Assembly: GCF_014926585.1 (NCBI RefSeq)
Contig: NZ_CP045422.1
Location: 3,130,001-3,194,000 of the forward strand
Length of the DNA stretch: 64,000 nucleotides
Reading direction: 5' to 3'
Source of the DNA: Devosia beringensis
GTDB lineage: Bacteria > Pseudomonadota > Alphaproteobacteria > Rhizobiales > Devosiaceae
The number at the start of each line of letters is the position of its first letter. Position 1 is the first letter of the stretch. Below, one piece after another: positions 52,097 to 63,129 of this stretch. The position numbers and the translations under genes were made by a program. The notes below the pieces were generated by a model. It ran no database searches. It had not been told where the DNA came from and was given only the letters and a program-made list of their open reading frames with translations.

Positions 52097-53170
52097 ATGG
52101 CTAACGCGTCGCTTCGTGTTGTTGAAGGTGGATCGATGGATAAGGACAAGGCACTTGCCGCGGCGCTCAGCCAGATCGAGCGCAATTTCGGCAAGGGGTC
52201 GATCATGCGCCTGGGCGAGGCGGCAGCGATCGAAGTCGAGTCGATCTCGACCGGCTCGCTCGGCCTCGACATTGCGCTGGGCATTGGCGGCCTGCCAAAG
52301 GGCCGTATCGTGGAGATTTTCGGGCCGGAAAGCTCGGGCAAGACCACATTGGCGCTGCATGTGATTGCCGAGGCCCAGAAGGCCGGCGGCATCTGCGCCT
52401 TTGTCGATGCCGAGCATGCGCTCGACCCGATCTATGCCCGCAAGCTGGGCGTCAATGTCGATGACCTGCTGATCTCGCAGCCCGATGCCGGCGAGCAGGC
52501 GCTGGAAATCACCGATACGCTGGTCCGCTCAGGCGCCATCGACGTGCTGGTGATCGATTCGGTGGCGGCGCTGACGCCGCGGGCCGAGCTCGAAGGCGAA
52601 ATGGGCGATTCACTGCCGGGCCTGCAGGCCCGCCTGATGAGCCAGGCCATGCGCAAGCTGACCGGCTCGATCTCCAAGTCCAAGTGCCTGGTCATCTTCA
52701 TCAACCAGATCCGTATGAAGATCGGTGTGATGTATGGCTCGCCCGAGACGACGACGGGCGGCAATGCGCTGAAATTCTACGCTTCGGTGCGCCTCGACAT
52801 TCGCCGCATTGGCGCGCTCAAGGATCGCGAAGAGATCGTGGGCAACCAGACGCGAGTCAAGGTGGTCAAGAACAAGCTGGCGCCGCCGTTCCGCCAGGTC
52901 GAATTCGACATCATGTATGGCGAAGGCATTTCCAAGACCGGCGAGCTGCTCGATCTGGGCGTCAAGGCCGGCATCATCGAAAAGGCCGGCGCCTGGTTCT
53001 CCTGGGACAGCCAGCGGCTGGGCCAGGGGCGCGAGAATGCGCGGCAATATCTCAAGGACAATCCGGATGCCGCCCGGACAATCGAGCAGAGCGTGCGCGA
53101 AAGCTCGGGCTTGCTGGGCGAAGTGCTGCTGGTGGCCGGTGGCGACGACGCCGTGGGCAGCGACGAATAG
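52097..53170 (+). CDS. recA: Recombinase RecA
   Basis: A 357-residue RecA. The Walker A motif GPESSGKT is at residues 76-83, with [20 protein letters not shown] (Walker B and loop), [20 protein letters not shown] and [20 protein letters not shown] (DNA-binding loop L2) all intact. It carries out strand exchange and stimulates LexA self-cleavage. AAGGAGA at 52084-52090 before the ATG 52097 decides the start; the upstream in-frame extension has no such site. A strong terminator follows at 53211-53240. Confidence 0.97.
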   Translation: MANASLRVVEGGSMDKDKALAAALSQIERNFGKGSIMRLGEAAAIEVESISTGSLGLDIALGIGGLPKGRIVEIFGPESSGKTTLALHVIAEAQKAGGICAFVDAEHALDPIYARKLGVNVDDLLISQPDAGEQALEITDTLVRSGAIDVLVIDSVAALTPRAELEGEMGDSLPGLQARLMSQAMRKLTGSISKSKCLVIFINQIRMKIGVMYGSPETTTGGNALKFYASVRLDIRRIGALKDREEIVGNQTRVKVVKNKLAPPFRQVEFDIMYGEGISKTGELLDLGVKAGIIEKAGAWFSWDSQRLGQGRENARQYLKDNPDAARTIEQSVRESSGLLGEVLLVAGGDDAVGSDE

Positions 53171-53210
53171 GTTTCGTCCCAGGTCATTCTTCCCATGCAG
53201 GGTATTTTGA

Positions 53211-53240
53211 GGGGCATCGCACAAGCGATGCCCCTTTTTT
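53211..53240 (+). terminator. Terminator of recA
   Basis: GGGGCATCGC and GCGATGCCCC arms with an ACAA loop are followed by six T. It is a clear rho-independent terminator. Confidence 0.95.
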
Positions 53241-53411
53241 GTCCGCGGGGTGCGGTGGTGATCCGGTCTGGCCGGCCGCCTGGGATGCGCGCGGCGGGCA
53301 GGGGGTACCGCATTGCTGCCGCAATGCTGGACATTTCGGCAGGCCACGCGATAGAAAGCCAGCCGACCTCTGCGGCGCGTCCGTGCCATTCTCCCGAATG
53401 AAAGTCCGTCC

Positions 53412-56051
<2,640 letters not shown>

Positions 56052-56073
56052 TCGAATTGACCCCATAGATAGA

Positions 56074-56101
56074 AAGGCTCCCGCCATGGCGGGGGCCTTT
56101 T
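56074..56101 (+). terminator. Terminator of alaS
   Basis: AAGGCTCCCGCC and GGCGGGGGCCTT arms with a two-base AT turn are followed by TTTTGCTTTT. It lies 23 bases after the alaS stop codon. Confidence 0.9.
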
Positions 56102-56254
56102 GCTTTTGGGTGCGCGCCGAGGGCGGTGGGCGGCAGAAGGCAATACCCTCTTGCTGGTCCCGTCAAATCTGCTTAAATTGCCGATATGAGGTACGTACCT
56201 CAGAAATTGACCTGAACGGGAGATCAGGTCAGGACCAAGCCGGGGGAGGCGGGT

Positions 56255-56905
56255 ATGGGCGATTTTGCGGCACGGCCGGAACATGTCATTGGCGACGAAG
56301 CAGCGTTGCGGGCGCTGTTTCCGGAAACCCACACGCTGGCGGCGCTGAAGAGCCAGCCGTTTCTGGATGCGCATGCCCAGGCCTTTATCCGGCGCTCGCC
56401 GTTCCTCTGCCTGGGGACGCAAAGTGCAACGGGCCGAGCCGATGTCAGCCCGCGCGGCGACCCGGTGGGATTTGTTCGCATCCTCGACGCACACACGCTG
56501 GCGATACCGGACCGGCCGGGCAATAATCGGCTCGACAGCCTCGTCAACATCATCGCCAATCCCAGCGTTGGCCTGCTTTTTCTCATTCCGGGCTTTGACG
56601 ACACGCTGCGGGTGAACGGCCAAGCCAGCGTGGTGACCGATCCGGTTCTGCTCGAGAGCATGCGGGTCAATGACCGGTTGCCCCGGGTCGCTATCGTGGT
56701 CAGGGTCGAGGAGGCGTTTCTCCATTGCGCCAAGGCCTTCCGGCGCGCGCATCTGTGGGACCCGAGCCACTTCCAGGACCGCGCAGAGATGGCATCGCTG
56801 ATGCAGATCCTGCTCGACCAGACGACCGGTGCGCCCGACGACGCGGCGGCAATGCGCAAACTGGATGAGGATCTCGAGGCCGACTACAAGACCTCGATGT
56901 ATTAG
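56255..56905 (+). CDS. FMN-dependent PPOX-type flavoprotein
   Basis: A 216-residue protein of the pyridoxamine-phosphate-oxidase fold, resembling the MSMEG_1061 group. The beta-barrel segments are FLCLGTQSATGRADVSPRGD, PVGFVRILDAHTLAIPDRPG, NNRLDSLVNIIANPSVGLLF and VNGQASVVTDPVLLESM. The C-terminal tail (FRRAHLWDPSHF) helps bind FMN. The substrate is unknown; related proteins reduce flavin-type or F420-like compounds. The gene stands alone between alaS and a DMT gene pair on the other strand. Confidence 0.8.
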   Translation: MGDFAARPEHVIGDEAALRALFPETHTLAALKSQPFLDAHAQAFIRRSPFLCLGTQSATGRADVSPRGDPVGFVRILDAHTLAIPDRPGNNRLDSLVNIIANPSVGLLFLIPGFDDTLRVNGQASVVTDPVLLESMRVNDRLPRVAIVVRVEEAFLHCAKAFRRAHLWDPSHFQDRAEMASLMQILLDQTTGAPDDAAAMRKLDEDLEADYKTSMY

Positions 56906-56919
56906 TGGGGTCCAGCCGC

Positions 56920-57804
56920 CTATAGGCCGGTGCGGAAGAAGAACAGGCGCGGCTTCCAGCGCATCGGCCGGCGGTCGCTCAGCACGTTGAGCAGGCCGCT
57001 GGTGACGACGATCAGCATGCCGACAATGGCGATCCAGTCGGGATATTCGCCAAAGAACAGCGCGCCGAACAGGATGGCCCAGATCAGCTGGCTATACTGC
57101 ACGGGGGCGACGAGGTTGGCCGGGGTGGTCTTGGTGGCCGCGATCAGCAGTAGGCCGCCAAGGCCGCCCAGCAGGCCGATGCCCAGGAAAATGGCCAGTT
57201 GCAGCAGATTGGGCATGACGAAGCCGGGCAGCATCAGCAGGCCGTTGACTAGGGCCGAATAGAGCACCTGCAGGCCGACCAGGCTGACGCGCCGCTCGGT
57301 GGGCGCGACATGGCGCAGGATCACAGTGGTGATGGCGCCCAGGCAGGCGCCGACCATGATGACGAAATGGCCGGTCTCCAGCGCGCGCAGGCCCGGGCGG
57401 ATGACGATGACTACGCCGACAAAGCACAGCAACAGCAGCAGCCAGCGCTGTGGCGTGACGTTTTCCTTGAGCAGCAGTACCGAGAGCAGCGTCACGAAGA
57501 TCGGCGTGGCAAAGCCGATGGCATAGACGTCGGCAAAGGCAATGTGGGTGAAGGCATACATGACGCAGGCGGTGCCGGCGATGGCCGTGGTGCAGCGCAG
57601 GTGCACTAGAAAGGGGTGGCGCAGGCGGTAGAGGTCGCGCCAGCGCTCGTTGCGATTGGTCAGCAGCAGCGGCAGGATGGAAAAGCTGGTGGTGAAGAAG
57701 GCGATCTCGAAGACCGACATGCCCGGCCCGATATGCTTGATCAGGGCATCAGCCGTGGAAAAGCTGGCATAGCCGAGAAAGGCCAGGATGACGCCGGTCG
57801 GCAT
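56920..57804 (-). CDS. EamA/DMT-family transporter, copy 1
   Basis: A 294-residue inner-membrane protein with ten hydrophobic helices in two EamA repeats. The start MPTGVILAFLGYASFSTADA leads to the conserved IGFATPIFVTLLSVLLLKEN and, in the second repeat, IWAILFGALFFGEYPDWIAI. It is likely an exporter of small metabolites; the substrate cannot be inferred. It is paralogous to the next gene (57884-58816), with the same FSTADALIKHIGPGMSVFEI-type start and matching motifs, 79 bases apart on the same strand. Confidence 0.87.
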   Translation of the reverse strand: MPTGVILAFLGYASFSTADALIKHIGPGMSVFEIAFFTTSFSILPLLLTNRNERWRDLYRLRHPFLVHLRCTTAIAGTACVMYAFTHIAFADVYAIGFATPIFVTLLSVLLLKENVTPQRWLLLLLCFVGVVIVIRPGLRALETGHFVIMVGACLGAITTVILRHVAPTERRVSLVGLQVLYSALVNGLLMLPGFVMPNLLQLAIFLGIGLLGGLGGLLLIAATKTTPANLVAPVQYSQLIWAILFGALFFGEYPDWIAIVGMLIVVTSGLLNVLSDRRPMRWKPRLFFFRTGL

Positions 57805-57883
57805 TGATCAGTCCGGGAAAGAGGGGGAGTCGCGCAATGAAAGTACCATACAAGCAGGCACGGCAGGCGTCGAGGGCCACTGC

Positions 57884-58816
57884 CTAAATTTCAGGCCCCT
57901 GCACCTCGGTGATGTTGGAGGGTGGGCCCGGGCGAGTGGCGCGATATTCGGCAAAGCGGCCAGCAATGCGGGTGCGGGCGCCGTCGAGGAAGACGTTGAC
58001 CAGGCCCGACAGCACCACCACGCCCAGGCCGATATAAGCCAGCAGATCTGGGTATTCGGCAAAGAAGAAGGCGCCCAGACCAATGGCCCAGACGATCTGC
58101 ACATATTGGATCGGCGCCACCTGGCTGGCGGGGGCATTGCGGGTGGCGGCGATGAGCAGGATATGGCCCATGCCCACCAGGCTGCCGCTGGCGGCCAGGA
58201 GGCCGAACTGCTGGGCGGTCGGCCAGACAAAGCCGGGCAGCATCAGCACGGCATTGGCCACGATGAGATGGAGCGCGGGCAGGGCGATCAGGCTCACGCG
58301 CTGTTCGGTGGGGGCGATGACGCGCAGCACCGTGGTGGTGGTGGCACCGAAAAAGGCGCAGCATACGGCGGCCAGGTGGCCCAGCTTCAGCTCGCGGAAG
58401 CCGGGTTGCACCACCATCATGACGCCGAGAAAGCCCAGTGTCAGCATGGCCCAGCGCAGCCTGTCGACGCGTTCCTTGAGGATCAGCACCGACATGACGG
58501 TGATGAAGAGCGGCATCAGGAAGACCAGAGAATAGGTCTCGGCGAAGGGAATGGTGACGAAGGCATAGGTGACCAGGGTCGAGGAGGCGAGGCCGCTGAA
58601 CGAGCGCAGATGCACCAGGCGCGCATCCCTGAGCTTGAAGCTGTCGCGCCAGCGCTCGCTGCGTGGCTTGGCGAAGGCGGCCGGGATCAGGCTGAAGACG
58701 GCGATGAAGAAGCCGATCTCGAAGACCGACAGGTTCTGTCCGAAGCCCTTGATGATCGCGTCGCCGCAGGAATAGACCGAATAGGCGACGACCGCATAAA
58801 TCACGCCGACCGGCAT
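57884..58816 (-). CDS. EamA/DMT-family transporter, copy 2
   Basis: A 310-residue member of the same family, with ten helices. MPVGVIYAVVAYSVYSCGDA starts the protein and LMPLFITVMSVLILKERVDR ends the first repeat; VGMGHILLIAATRNAPASQV and IGLGAFFFAEYPDLLAYIGL belong to the second. It differs from copy 1 by a hydrophilic C-terminal tail of about 30 residues (RTRIAGRFAEYRATRPGPPS). The start is at 58816; the open frame continues far upstream without a signal. Copies 1 and 2 are a tandem duplication. Confidence 0.87.
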   Translation of the reverse strand: MPVGVIYAVVAYSVYSCGDAIIKGFGQNLSVFEIGFFIAVFSLIPAAFAKPRSERWRDSFKLRDARLVHLRSFSGLASSTLVTYAFVTIPFAETYSLVFLMPLFITVMSVLILKERVDRLRWAMLTLGFLGVMMVVQPGFRELKLGHLAAVCCAFFGATTTTVLRVIAPTEQRVSLIALPALHLIVANAVLMLPGFVWPTAQQFGLLAASGSLVGMGHILLIAATRNAPASQVAPIQYVQIVWAIGLGAFFFAEYPDLLAYIGLGVVVLSGLVNVFLDGARTRIAGRFAEYRATRPGPPSNITEVQGPEI

Positions 58817-58934
58817 GGCAGGATCCGAACATAAAAGGGAGTGGCAATAGCGGCACGCTAGCGGGCGGCGGCGATGCCAGCAAGGCCGAAACGTGGGGAT
58901 CGGTACGCCTGGCAGGCTGCGACTGAAATGACGA

Positions 58935-58965
58935 GGGGCCGCCCGGTGGCATGCCGGACGGCCCC
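58935..58965 (-). terminator. Terminator of the FadL-like gene
   Basis: GGGGCCGCCCGG and CCGGACGGCCCC arms (one mismatch) with a seven-base loop lie 24 bases after the FadL stop codon on the minus strand. No strong U-run. Confidence 0.65.
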
Positions 58966-58989
58966 TGTGAGTGCCAGAATGGGCTGAGG

Positions 58990-60096
58990 CTAGAACGAGG
59001 CCTTGATTCCGCCGCTGACGGCATAGACATAGCCGGTATCCCAGCGTTCGCCGCGGGCATTGGAGCCGGCGCCCAGCAGGCTGGCCGAGACGCCGCCGGT
59101 GAGCTGGACATTGGGGGAGAGGTTGTAGCTGCCGCCCAGGGCGACGCCATAGCGATCTGTCTGCGTGCCGGCGGTCAGTACGTCGTTGGTGCCGGGTGTC
59201 GAGGTGCCGCGATCCCAGCTCAGGGTGCCGACGACGCTGAGCTGCTCGTTGACGGCGTGGCCCACGCCCGCAGTGACGGTCCAGCCGTCGCGATAGTCGA
59301 AGGCCGAGACCAGCGGCCCGCCAATGGTATTGACGGTGAGGCGCTGCAAGGTGGACCAGTCCATCCATTTCACCGAACCCAATGCCAGCCAGCCGGGGGC
59401 TATGCCGGTCTGGCCGCGGACTTCAAAGGACTGCGGCGTGGTGACGTCGGCCGAGGCCGCGCCGCCATAGGCGGTGCCGTTGAGGGTATAGTGCACCGGT
59501 GCATTATAGATGGCGCTGACCCGCAGGGCGTATTCGGGGATTTCATAGGCCAGGCCGGCGCGCCAGCCGGTGGACCAGCCATTGATCGAAATGGGCGTGC
59601 TCGTGGTCAGGGTCAGCGGCGCTGCGGCCTGGTAGTCGAGATTCTGTGCCGAAACGCCAGCGATGACGCTGATGACGCCGGGACCGACCTGGGCGCCGAC
59701 GGCGCAGGTGAGGCCGGTATCGGTGGAGCGGATGGATTCGCTGACCGCCTGGGTGGTCGAAGCGGCATAGGCATTGGTGCGCGATGTGTCCGAGCCGAAG
59801 GGGTTCTGCACGGTCACGAGGCAAGAGGCCATGTCGAAGATGTCGGCCTTGAAGCCGGTGTTGTAGTGGACGCGGCCGGGCGTCGTGGACACCGTGCCGG
59901 CGAAGCCGGGACGCGTCACGTTCTTGTCGATATGGACATAGGTGGCGCTGGCCTTGGCCGAATAGGGCGCCGGATCAAACAGCTGATCCCAGTCATAGCC
60001 ATTGGCCTCAAGCCCGCCGGCATGGGCCCCGGCCACCAGCGGCAGGGTTGCGGCCAATCCGGCCACGGCGGCGATCAGACGTCGCTTGGTATTCAT
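58990..60096 (-). CDS. OmpP1/FadL-family outer-membrane transporter
   Basis: A 368-residue outer-membrane barrel. The signal peptide (MNTKRRLIAAVAGLAATLPL, cleavage near AHAGG) leads to GLEANGYDWDQLFDPAPYS, the FadL-type hatch start; beta strands with alternating hydrophobics fill the rest (GWRAGLAYEIPEYALRVSAI; WLALGSVKWMDWSTLQRLTV), ending in the C-terminal signal GGIKASF. It should admit long-chain fatty acids or other hydrophobic compounds. A GAGGAGG site precedes the ATG. An inverted repeat at 60214-60229 may be its operator. Confidence 0.85.
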   Translation of the reverse strand: MNTKRRLIAAVAGLAATLPLVAGAHAGGLEANGYDWDQLFDPAPYSAKASATYVHIDKNVTRPGFAGTVSTTPGRVHYNTGFKADIFDMASCLVTVQNPFGSDTSRTNAYAASTTQAVSESIRSTDTGLTCAVGAQVGPGVISVIAGVSAQNLDYQAAAPLTLTTSTPISINGWSTGWRAGLAYEIPEYALRVSAIYNAPVHYTLNGTAYGGAASADVTTPQSFEVRGQTGIAPGWLALGSVKWMDWSTLQRLTVNTIGGPLVSAFDYRDGWTVTAGVGHAVNEQLSVVGTLSWDRGTSTPGTNDVLTAGTQTDRYGVALGGSYNLSPNVQLTGGVSASLLGAGSNARGERWDTGYVYAVSGGIKASF

Positions 60097-60213
60097 GTGG
60101 TTCCTCCTCAGTCACCGATGCGGTCAGTGCGGCGCGGACGCGACGCGCCAGCCCGGTCTTGCCCGCAGGACGATTGACCTTTGCGGCAATCACTCCTCCT
60201 TCCCGTGGGCAAG

Positions 60214-60229
60214 TTGACCATTACGTCAA
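60214..60229. promoter_or_regulatory. Inverted repeat upstream of the FadL-like gene
   Basis: TTGAC-N6-GTCAA with arms of five bases lies 118 bases upstream of the FadL start codon. A related half-site TTGACC lies at about 60174. It may bind a fatty-acid-responsive TetR- or GntR-type regulator. Confidence 0.35.
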
Positions 60230-60381
60230 TTAGGGAGGCTCAGGCTGGCGCCGTCAACACACGATGCCCGTTCTGAGGGTCGCCGGGCGGTGGTTTGTCA
60301 CAACAATGTCACAATGTGGCCACTTGGCGGCCCGGTGAGGGCCGCCAGTTCTGCTGACGCAGGGCTGTGAGGGCGGAGGGT

Positions 60382-61119
60382 TCAGTCGTCGAGGTCGATG
60401 CTGCCGCCGCTCGATTCGTCGATATCGCGCGTGCCCGGATGGCCCGAGACATCGATATCGCCGCCACTGGAGGCCCTGGCCCGAATGCTGGCTGTAGCAT
60501 GGACCGAAATTCCCGCGCCGCTCGAGGCGGCAGCGGTGACCGTGCTGGCCCTGAGGTCGTCGGCATCGATATCGGCGCCGCTGGAGGCGTCCGCCGTCAG
60601 GGTCTCTGTGGTGCCGGCAATCTCGACATCGGCGCCACTGGAAGCCTTGATCGTCACGCTGCCCAAGGCGGCGTTCTCGGCCCGGATATCGGCGCCACTG
60701 GAAGCGTCCAGGGCCAGCCGGTCGGCGCGGATGGCCATGAGGTCGACATCAGCGCCCGAGCTGGCCGAGACGCCAGCCAAAGCGGGCAGGGTGATGTCCA
60801 CGGTCACGGCATTGCCGCTGCTGAGCAGCATGCCGACCAGGCCACCGCTGATGATGAAGTCGATAAAGCTCTGATCGATGCGCGCCTGCAGCACGCCGTC
60901 GACGACCTTGAGGTCAAGATTATCGAGCGCATCCTGGCTACGCGATTGCGCGGTGACCTTGAAGGCTTCGCCCAGCATCACCCTGGCGTCGAGGCCGGTG
61001 GCGATGTCGAGACGATCGAAACCGGCAAGGTCGAAATCGCGGCTTTGCGCGAAGCTTGTCGTGCTCATCAGCAGACCCGCCGTGGTTGCCAAAATGGTCG
61101 CTGCCGTCAGTTTACGCAT
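60382..61119 (-). CDS. GIN-domain (DUF2807) exported protein
   Basis: A 245-residue exported protein. The signal peptide (MRKLTAATILATTAGLLMST, cleavage near SFAQS) precedes a head GIN domain built of a right-handed beta-helix: FDLAGFDRLDIATGLDARVM, then at least six copies of a degenerate A-S-S-G-A-D-x-x turn (GVSASSGADVDLMAI; LDASSGADIRAENA; IKASSGADVEIAG; ADASSGADIDADD; AASSGAGISVH; RASSGGDIDVS). Such proteins sit in the periplasm or on the surface; no function is known. The start is the ATG at 61119; the open frame continues upstream without a signal. Confidence 0.82.
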   Translation of the reverse strand: MRKLTAATILATTAGLLMSTTSFAQSRDFDLAGFDRLDIATGLDARVMLGEAFKVTAQSRSQDALDNLDLKVVDGVLQARIDQSFIDFIISGGLVGMLLSSGNAVTVDITLPALAGVSASSGADVDLMAIRADRLALDASSGADIRAENAALGSVTIKASSGADVEIAGTTETLTADASSGADIDADDLRASTVTAAASSGAGISVHATASIRARASSGGDIDVSGHPGTRDIDESSGGSIDLDD

Positions 61120-61251
61120 GTGTGTCCCCGCTGTCAGATTGTCCCGACGTCCGGGATATGGGCGGGCGGCACCGTGCCGGAAAGGCCGAAACGGCGTAAA
61201 ATTTTGGATCATTGGGCTTGATCGGTACAGGCCCGTACCAGGGGGCACAAA

Positions 61252-61279
61252 AAAGCCGGGCCCCAAGGGACCCGGCTTT
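61252..61279 (-). terminator. Terminator of icd
   Basis: AAAGCCGGG and CCCGGCTTT arms with a ten-base loop are followed on the minus strand by TTTTTT-type sequence. It lies 22 bases after the icd stop codon. Confidence 0.9.
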
Positions 61280-61301
61280 CAATTCGGTTCGGCGCGACAG
61301 C

Positions 61302-62516
61302 TTAGGCCGACATGGCCTTCTGCAGATTCTGGTCGATGGCGTCGAGGAAGCCCAGGGTCGAAAGCCAAGGCTGGTCGGGACCGACGAGCAGGCTCAGATC
61401 CTTGGTCATCTTGCCTTCTTCGATGGTGTCGACGGTGACCTTTTCCAGCGTCAAAGCGAACTTGGCCAGCGCCTCGTTGTCGTCGAGCTTGGCGCGGTGG
61501 GCGAGGCCACGCGTCCAGGCAAAGATCGAGGCGGTGGAGTTGGTCGAGGTTTCCTTGCCGGCCTGATGCTGGCGGTAGTGACGGGTCACCGTGCCATGGG
61601 CGGCTTCGGCTTCCACCGTGCGGCCATCGGGGGTGGCCAGGACCGAGGTCATCAGGCCGAGCGAGCCAAAACCCTGGGCGACGATGTCGGACTGCACGTC
61701 GCCATCATAGTTCTTGCAGGCCCAGACATAGCCACCGCTCCACTTGAGGGCGGAGGCGACCATGTCGTCGATCAGGCGGTGCTCGTACCAGATCTTCTTG
61801 GCTTCGTACTTTTCCTTGAACTCGGCCTCGTAGATCTCCTGGAAGATATCCTTGAAGCGGCCGTCATAGGCCTTGAGGATGGTGTTCTTGGTCGAGAGGT
61901 AGCAGGGGACGCCGCGGTCGAGCGCGTAGTTCAGGCTGGCATAGGCAAAGTCGCGAATCGAATCGTCGAGGTTGTACATGGCCATGGCGACGCCGGCGCC
62001 GGGGGCCTGATAGACCTCGTGCTCGATGACCTTGCCATCTTCGCCGGTGAACTTGATGGTCAGGGTGCCCTTGCCGGGGAACAGGAAGTCGGTGGCCTTG
62101 TACTGGTCACCAAAGGCATGGCGGCCGACGATGATGGGCTGGGTCCAGCCGGGCACCAGGCGCGGCACGTTCTTGCAGATGATGGGCTCGCGGAAGATCA
62201 CGCCGCCCAGGATGTTGCGGATGGTGCCATTGGGCGACTTCCACATCTTCTTGAGCTTGAACTCTTCGACGCGCTGCTCATCGGGGGTAATGGTGGCGCA
62301 CTTGATGCCCACGCCATGCTTCTGGATGGCATGGGCAGCGTCTATGGTGATCTGATCGTTGGTGGCGTCGCGGCTTTCGACGCTGAGATCGTAATATTCA
62401 ATGGGCAGATCGAGATAGGGATGGATGAGTTTGTCCTTGATCGCCTGCCAGATGATCCGGGTCATCTCATCGCCGTCGAGATCGACGACCGGGTTGGCGA
62501 CTTTGATTTTGCTCAT
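61302..62516 (-). CDS. icd: NADP-dependent isocitrate dehydrogenase
   Basis: A 404-residue isocitrate dehydrogenase of the eukaryote-like type II. It begins [20 protein letters not shown]; isocitrate- and metal-binding blocks are [51 protein letters not shown] and [20 protein letters not shown]; and [20 protein letters not shown] binds NADP. It converts isocitrate to 2-oxoglutarate in the citric acid cycle. It is a single-gene unit with its own terminator. Confidence 0.96.
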   Translation of the reverse strand: MSKIKVANPVVDLDGDEMTRIIWQAIKDKLIHPYLDLPIEYYDLSVESRDATNDQITIDAAHAIQKHGVGIKCATITPDEQRVEEFKLKKMWKSPNGTIRNILGGVIFREPIICKNVPRLVPGWTQPIIVGRHAFGDQYKATDFLFPGKGTLTIKFTGEDGKVIEHEVYQAPGAGVAMAMYNLDDSIRDFAYASLNYALDRGVPCYLSTKNTILKAYDGRFKDIFQEIYEAEFKEKYEAKKIWYEHRLIDDMVASALKWSGGYVWACKNYDGDVQSDIVAQGFGSLGLMTSVLATPDGRTVEAEAAHGTVTRHYRQHQAGKETSTNSTASIFAWTRGLAHRAKLDDNEALAKFALTLEKVTVDTIEEGKMTKDLSLLVGPDQPWLSTLGFLDAIDQNLQKAMSA

Positions 62517-62634
62517 CGGAAATATCTCCCTGAAATCCGTACCTTGACCCGCGGGCCGTGTTCCCCGCCCCTATAGCATTGGGTTTGGCACGGCGCAAAG
62601 GTGGCATGGGCAAGGGGCCATGCCAGTTGACACC

Positions 62635-62646
62635 GTGCATATGCAC
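62635..62646. promoter_or_regulatory. Palindrome upstream of the MarR gene
   Basis: GTGCATATGCAC is a perfect 12-base palindrome just upstream of the chosen MarR start (62662) and directly after a TTGACA (62627-62632). It is a likely self-regulatory operator; a clear -10 element is missing. Confidence 0.45.
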
Positions 62647-62661
62647 GCCTACCTGTCGGGC

Positions 62662-63078
62662 ATGAATAGCGAGTTTGATTTGTGTGTCGTGCTCAATGCG
62701 CGTATGGCGGCGCGGGCCGTCACGCGACTGGCGGACCGCAATCTGCGGCCCTATGGGATCACCGCGGCGCAGTTCAGTATCCTGACCTCGCTGCTCGATC
62801 ACCCGGGGCGCTCGGTCACCCAATTGGCCAGCGCCATCGCCATGGACCGCAGTACGCTGTCGCGCAACCTGACGCTGCTGGAGCGGCGGGGCCTGGTGAC
62901 GACAGCGCCTGCAGAACGCGGCAATGGCCGGGTGAGCGCGCTGAGCGCGGCGGGGAACAAGGTGCTGGCGGCGGCTATTCCGCAATGGCGGGCCCAGCAG
63001 GCCACGCTACGGGGCGCGCTCGACGACCCGGAATTTACGACCGTGATTGCCTCCCTGCGGCAGTTGGCACGGCTTTGA
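62662..63078 (+). CDS. MarR-family transcriptional regulator
   Basis: A 138-residue MarR regulator. The winged helix is TAAQFSILTSLLDHPGRSVT, then QLASAIAMDRSTLSRNLTLL, ERRGLVTTAPAERGNGRVSA (wing) and LSAAGNKVLAAAIPQW. N- and C-terminal helices for dimerisation are present. In-frame ATG codons also occur at 62620 and 62641; I chose 62662 because the family N terminus begins there and because a TTGACA and a palindrome lie just upstream. It lies 52 bases upstream of the ketoacyl synthase gene, which it may control. Confidence 0.85.
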   Translation: MNSEFDLCVVLNARMAARAVTRLADRNLRPYGITAAQFSILTSLLDHPGRSVTQLASAIAMDRSTLSRNLTLLERRGLVTTAPAERGNGRVSALSAAGNKVLAAAIPQWRAQQATLRGALDDPEFTTVIASLRQLARL

Positions 63079-63129
63079 GACGATCCCGGCCTGCCGGGAC
63101 ACAGATTTGAATTGAACAGGAGCAAGTGC

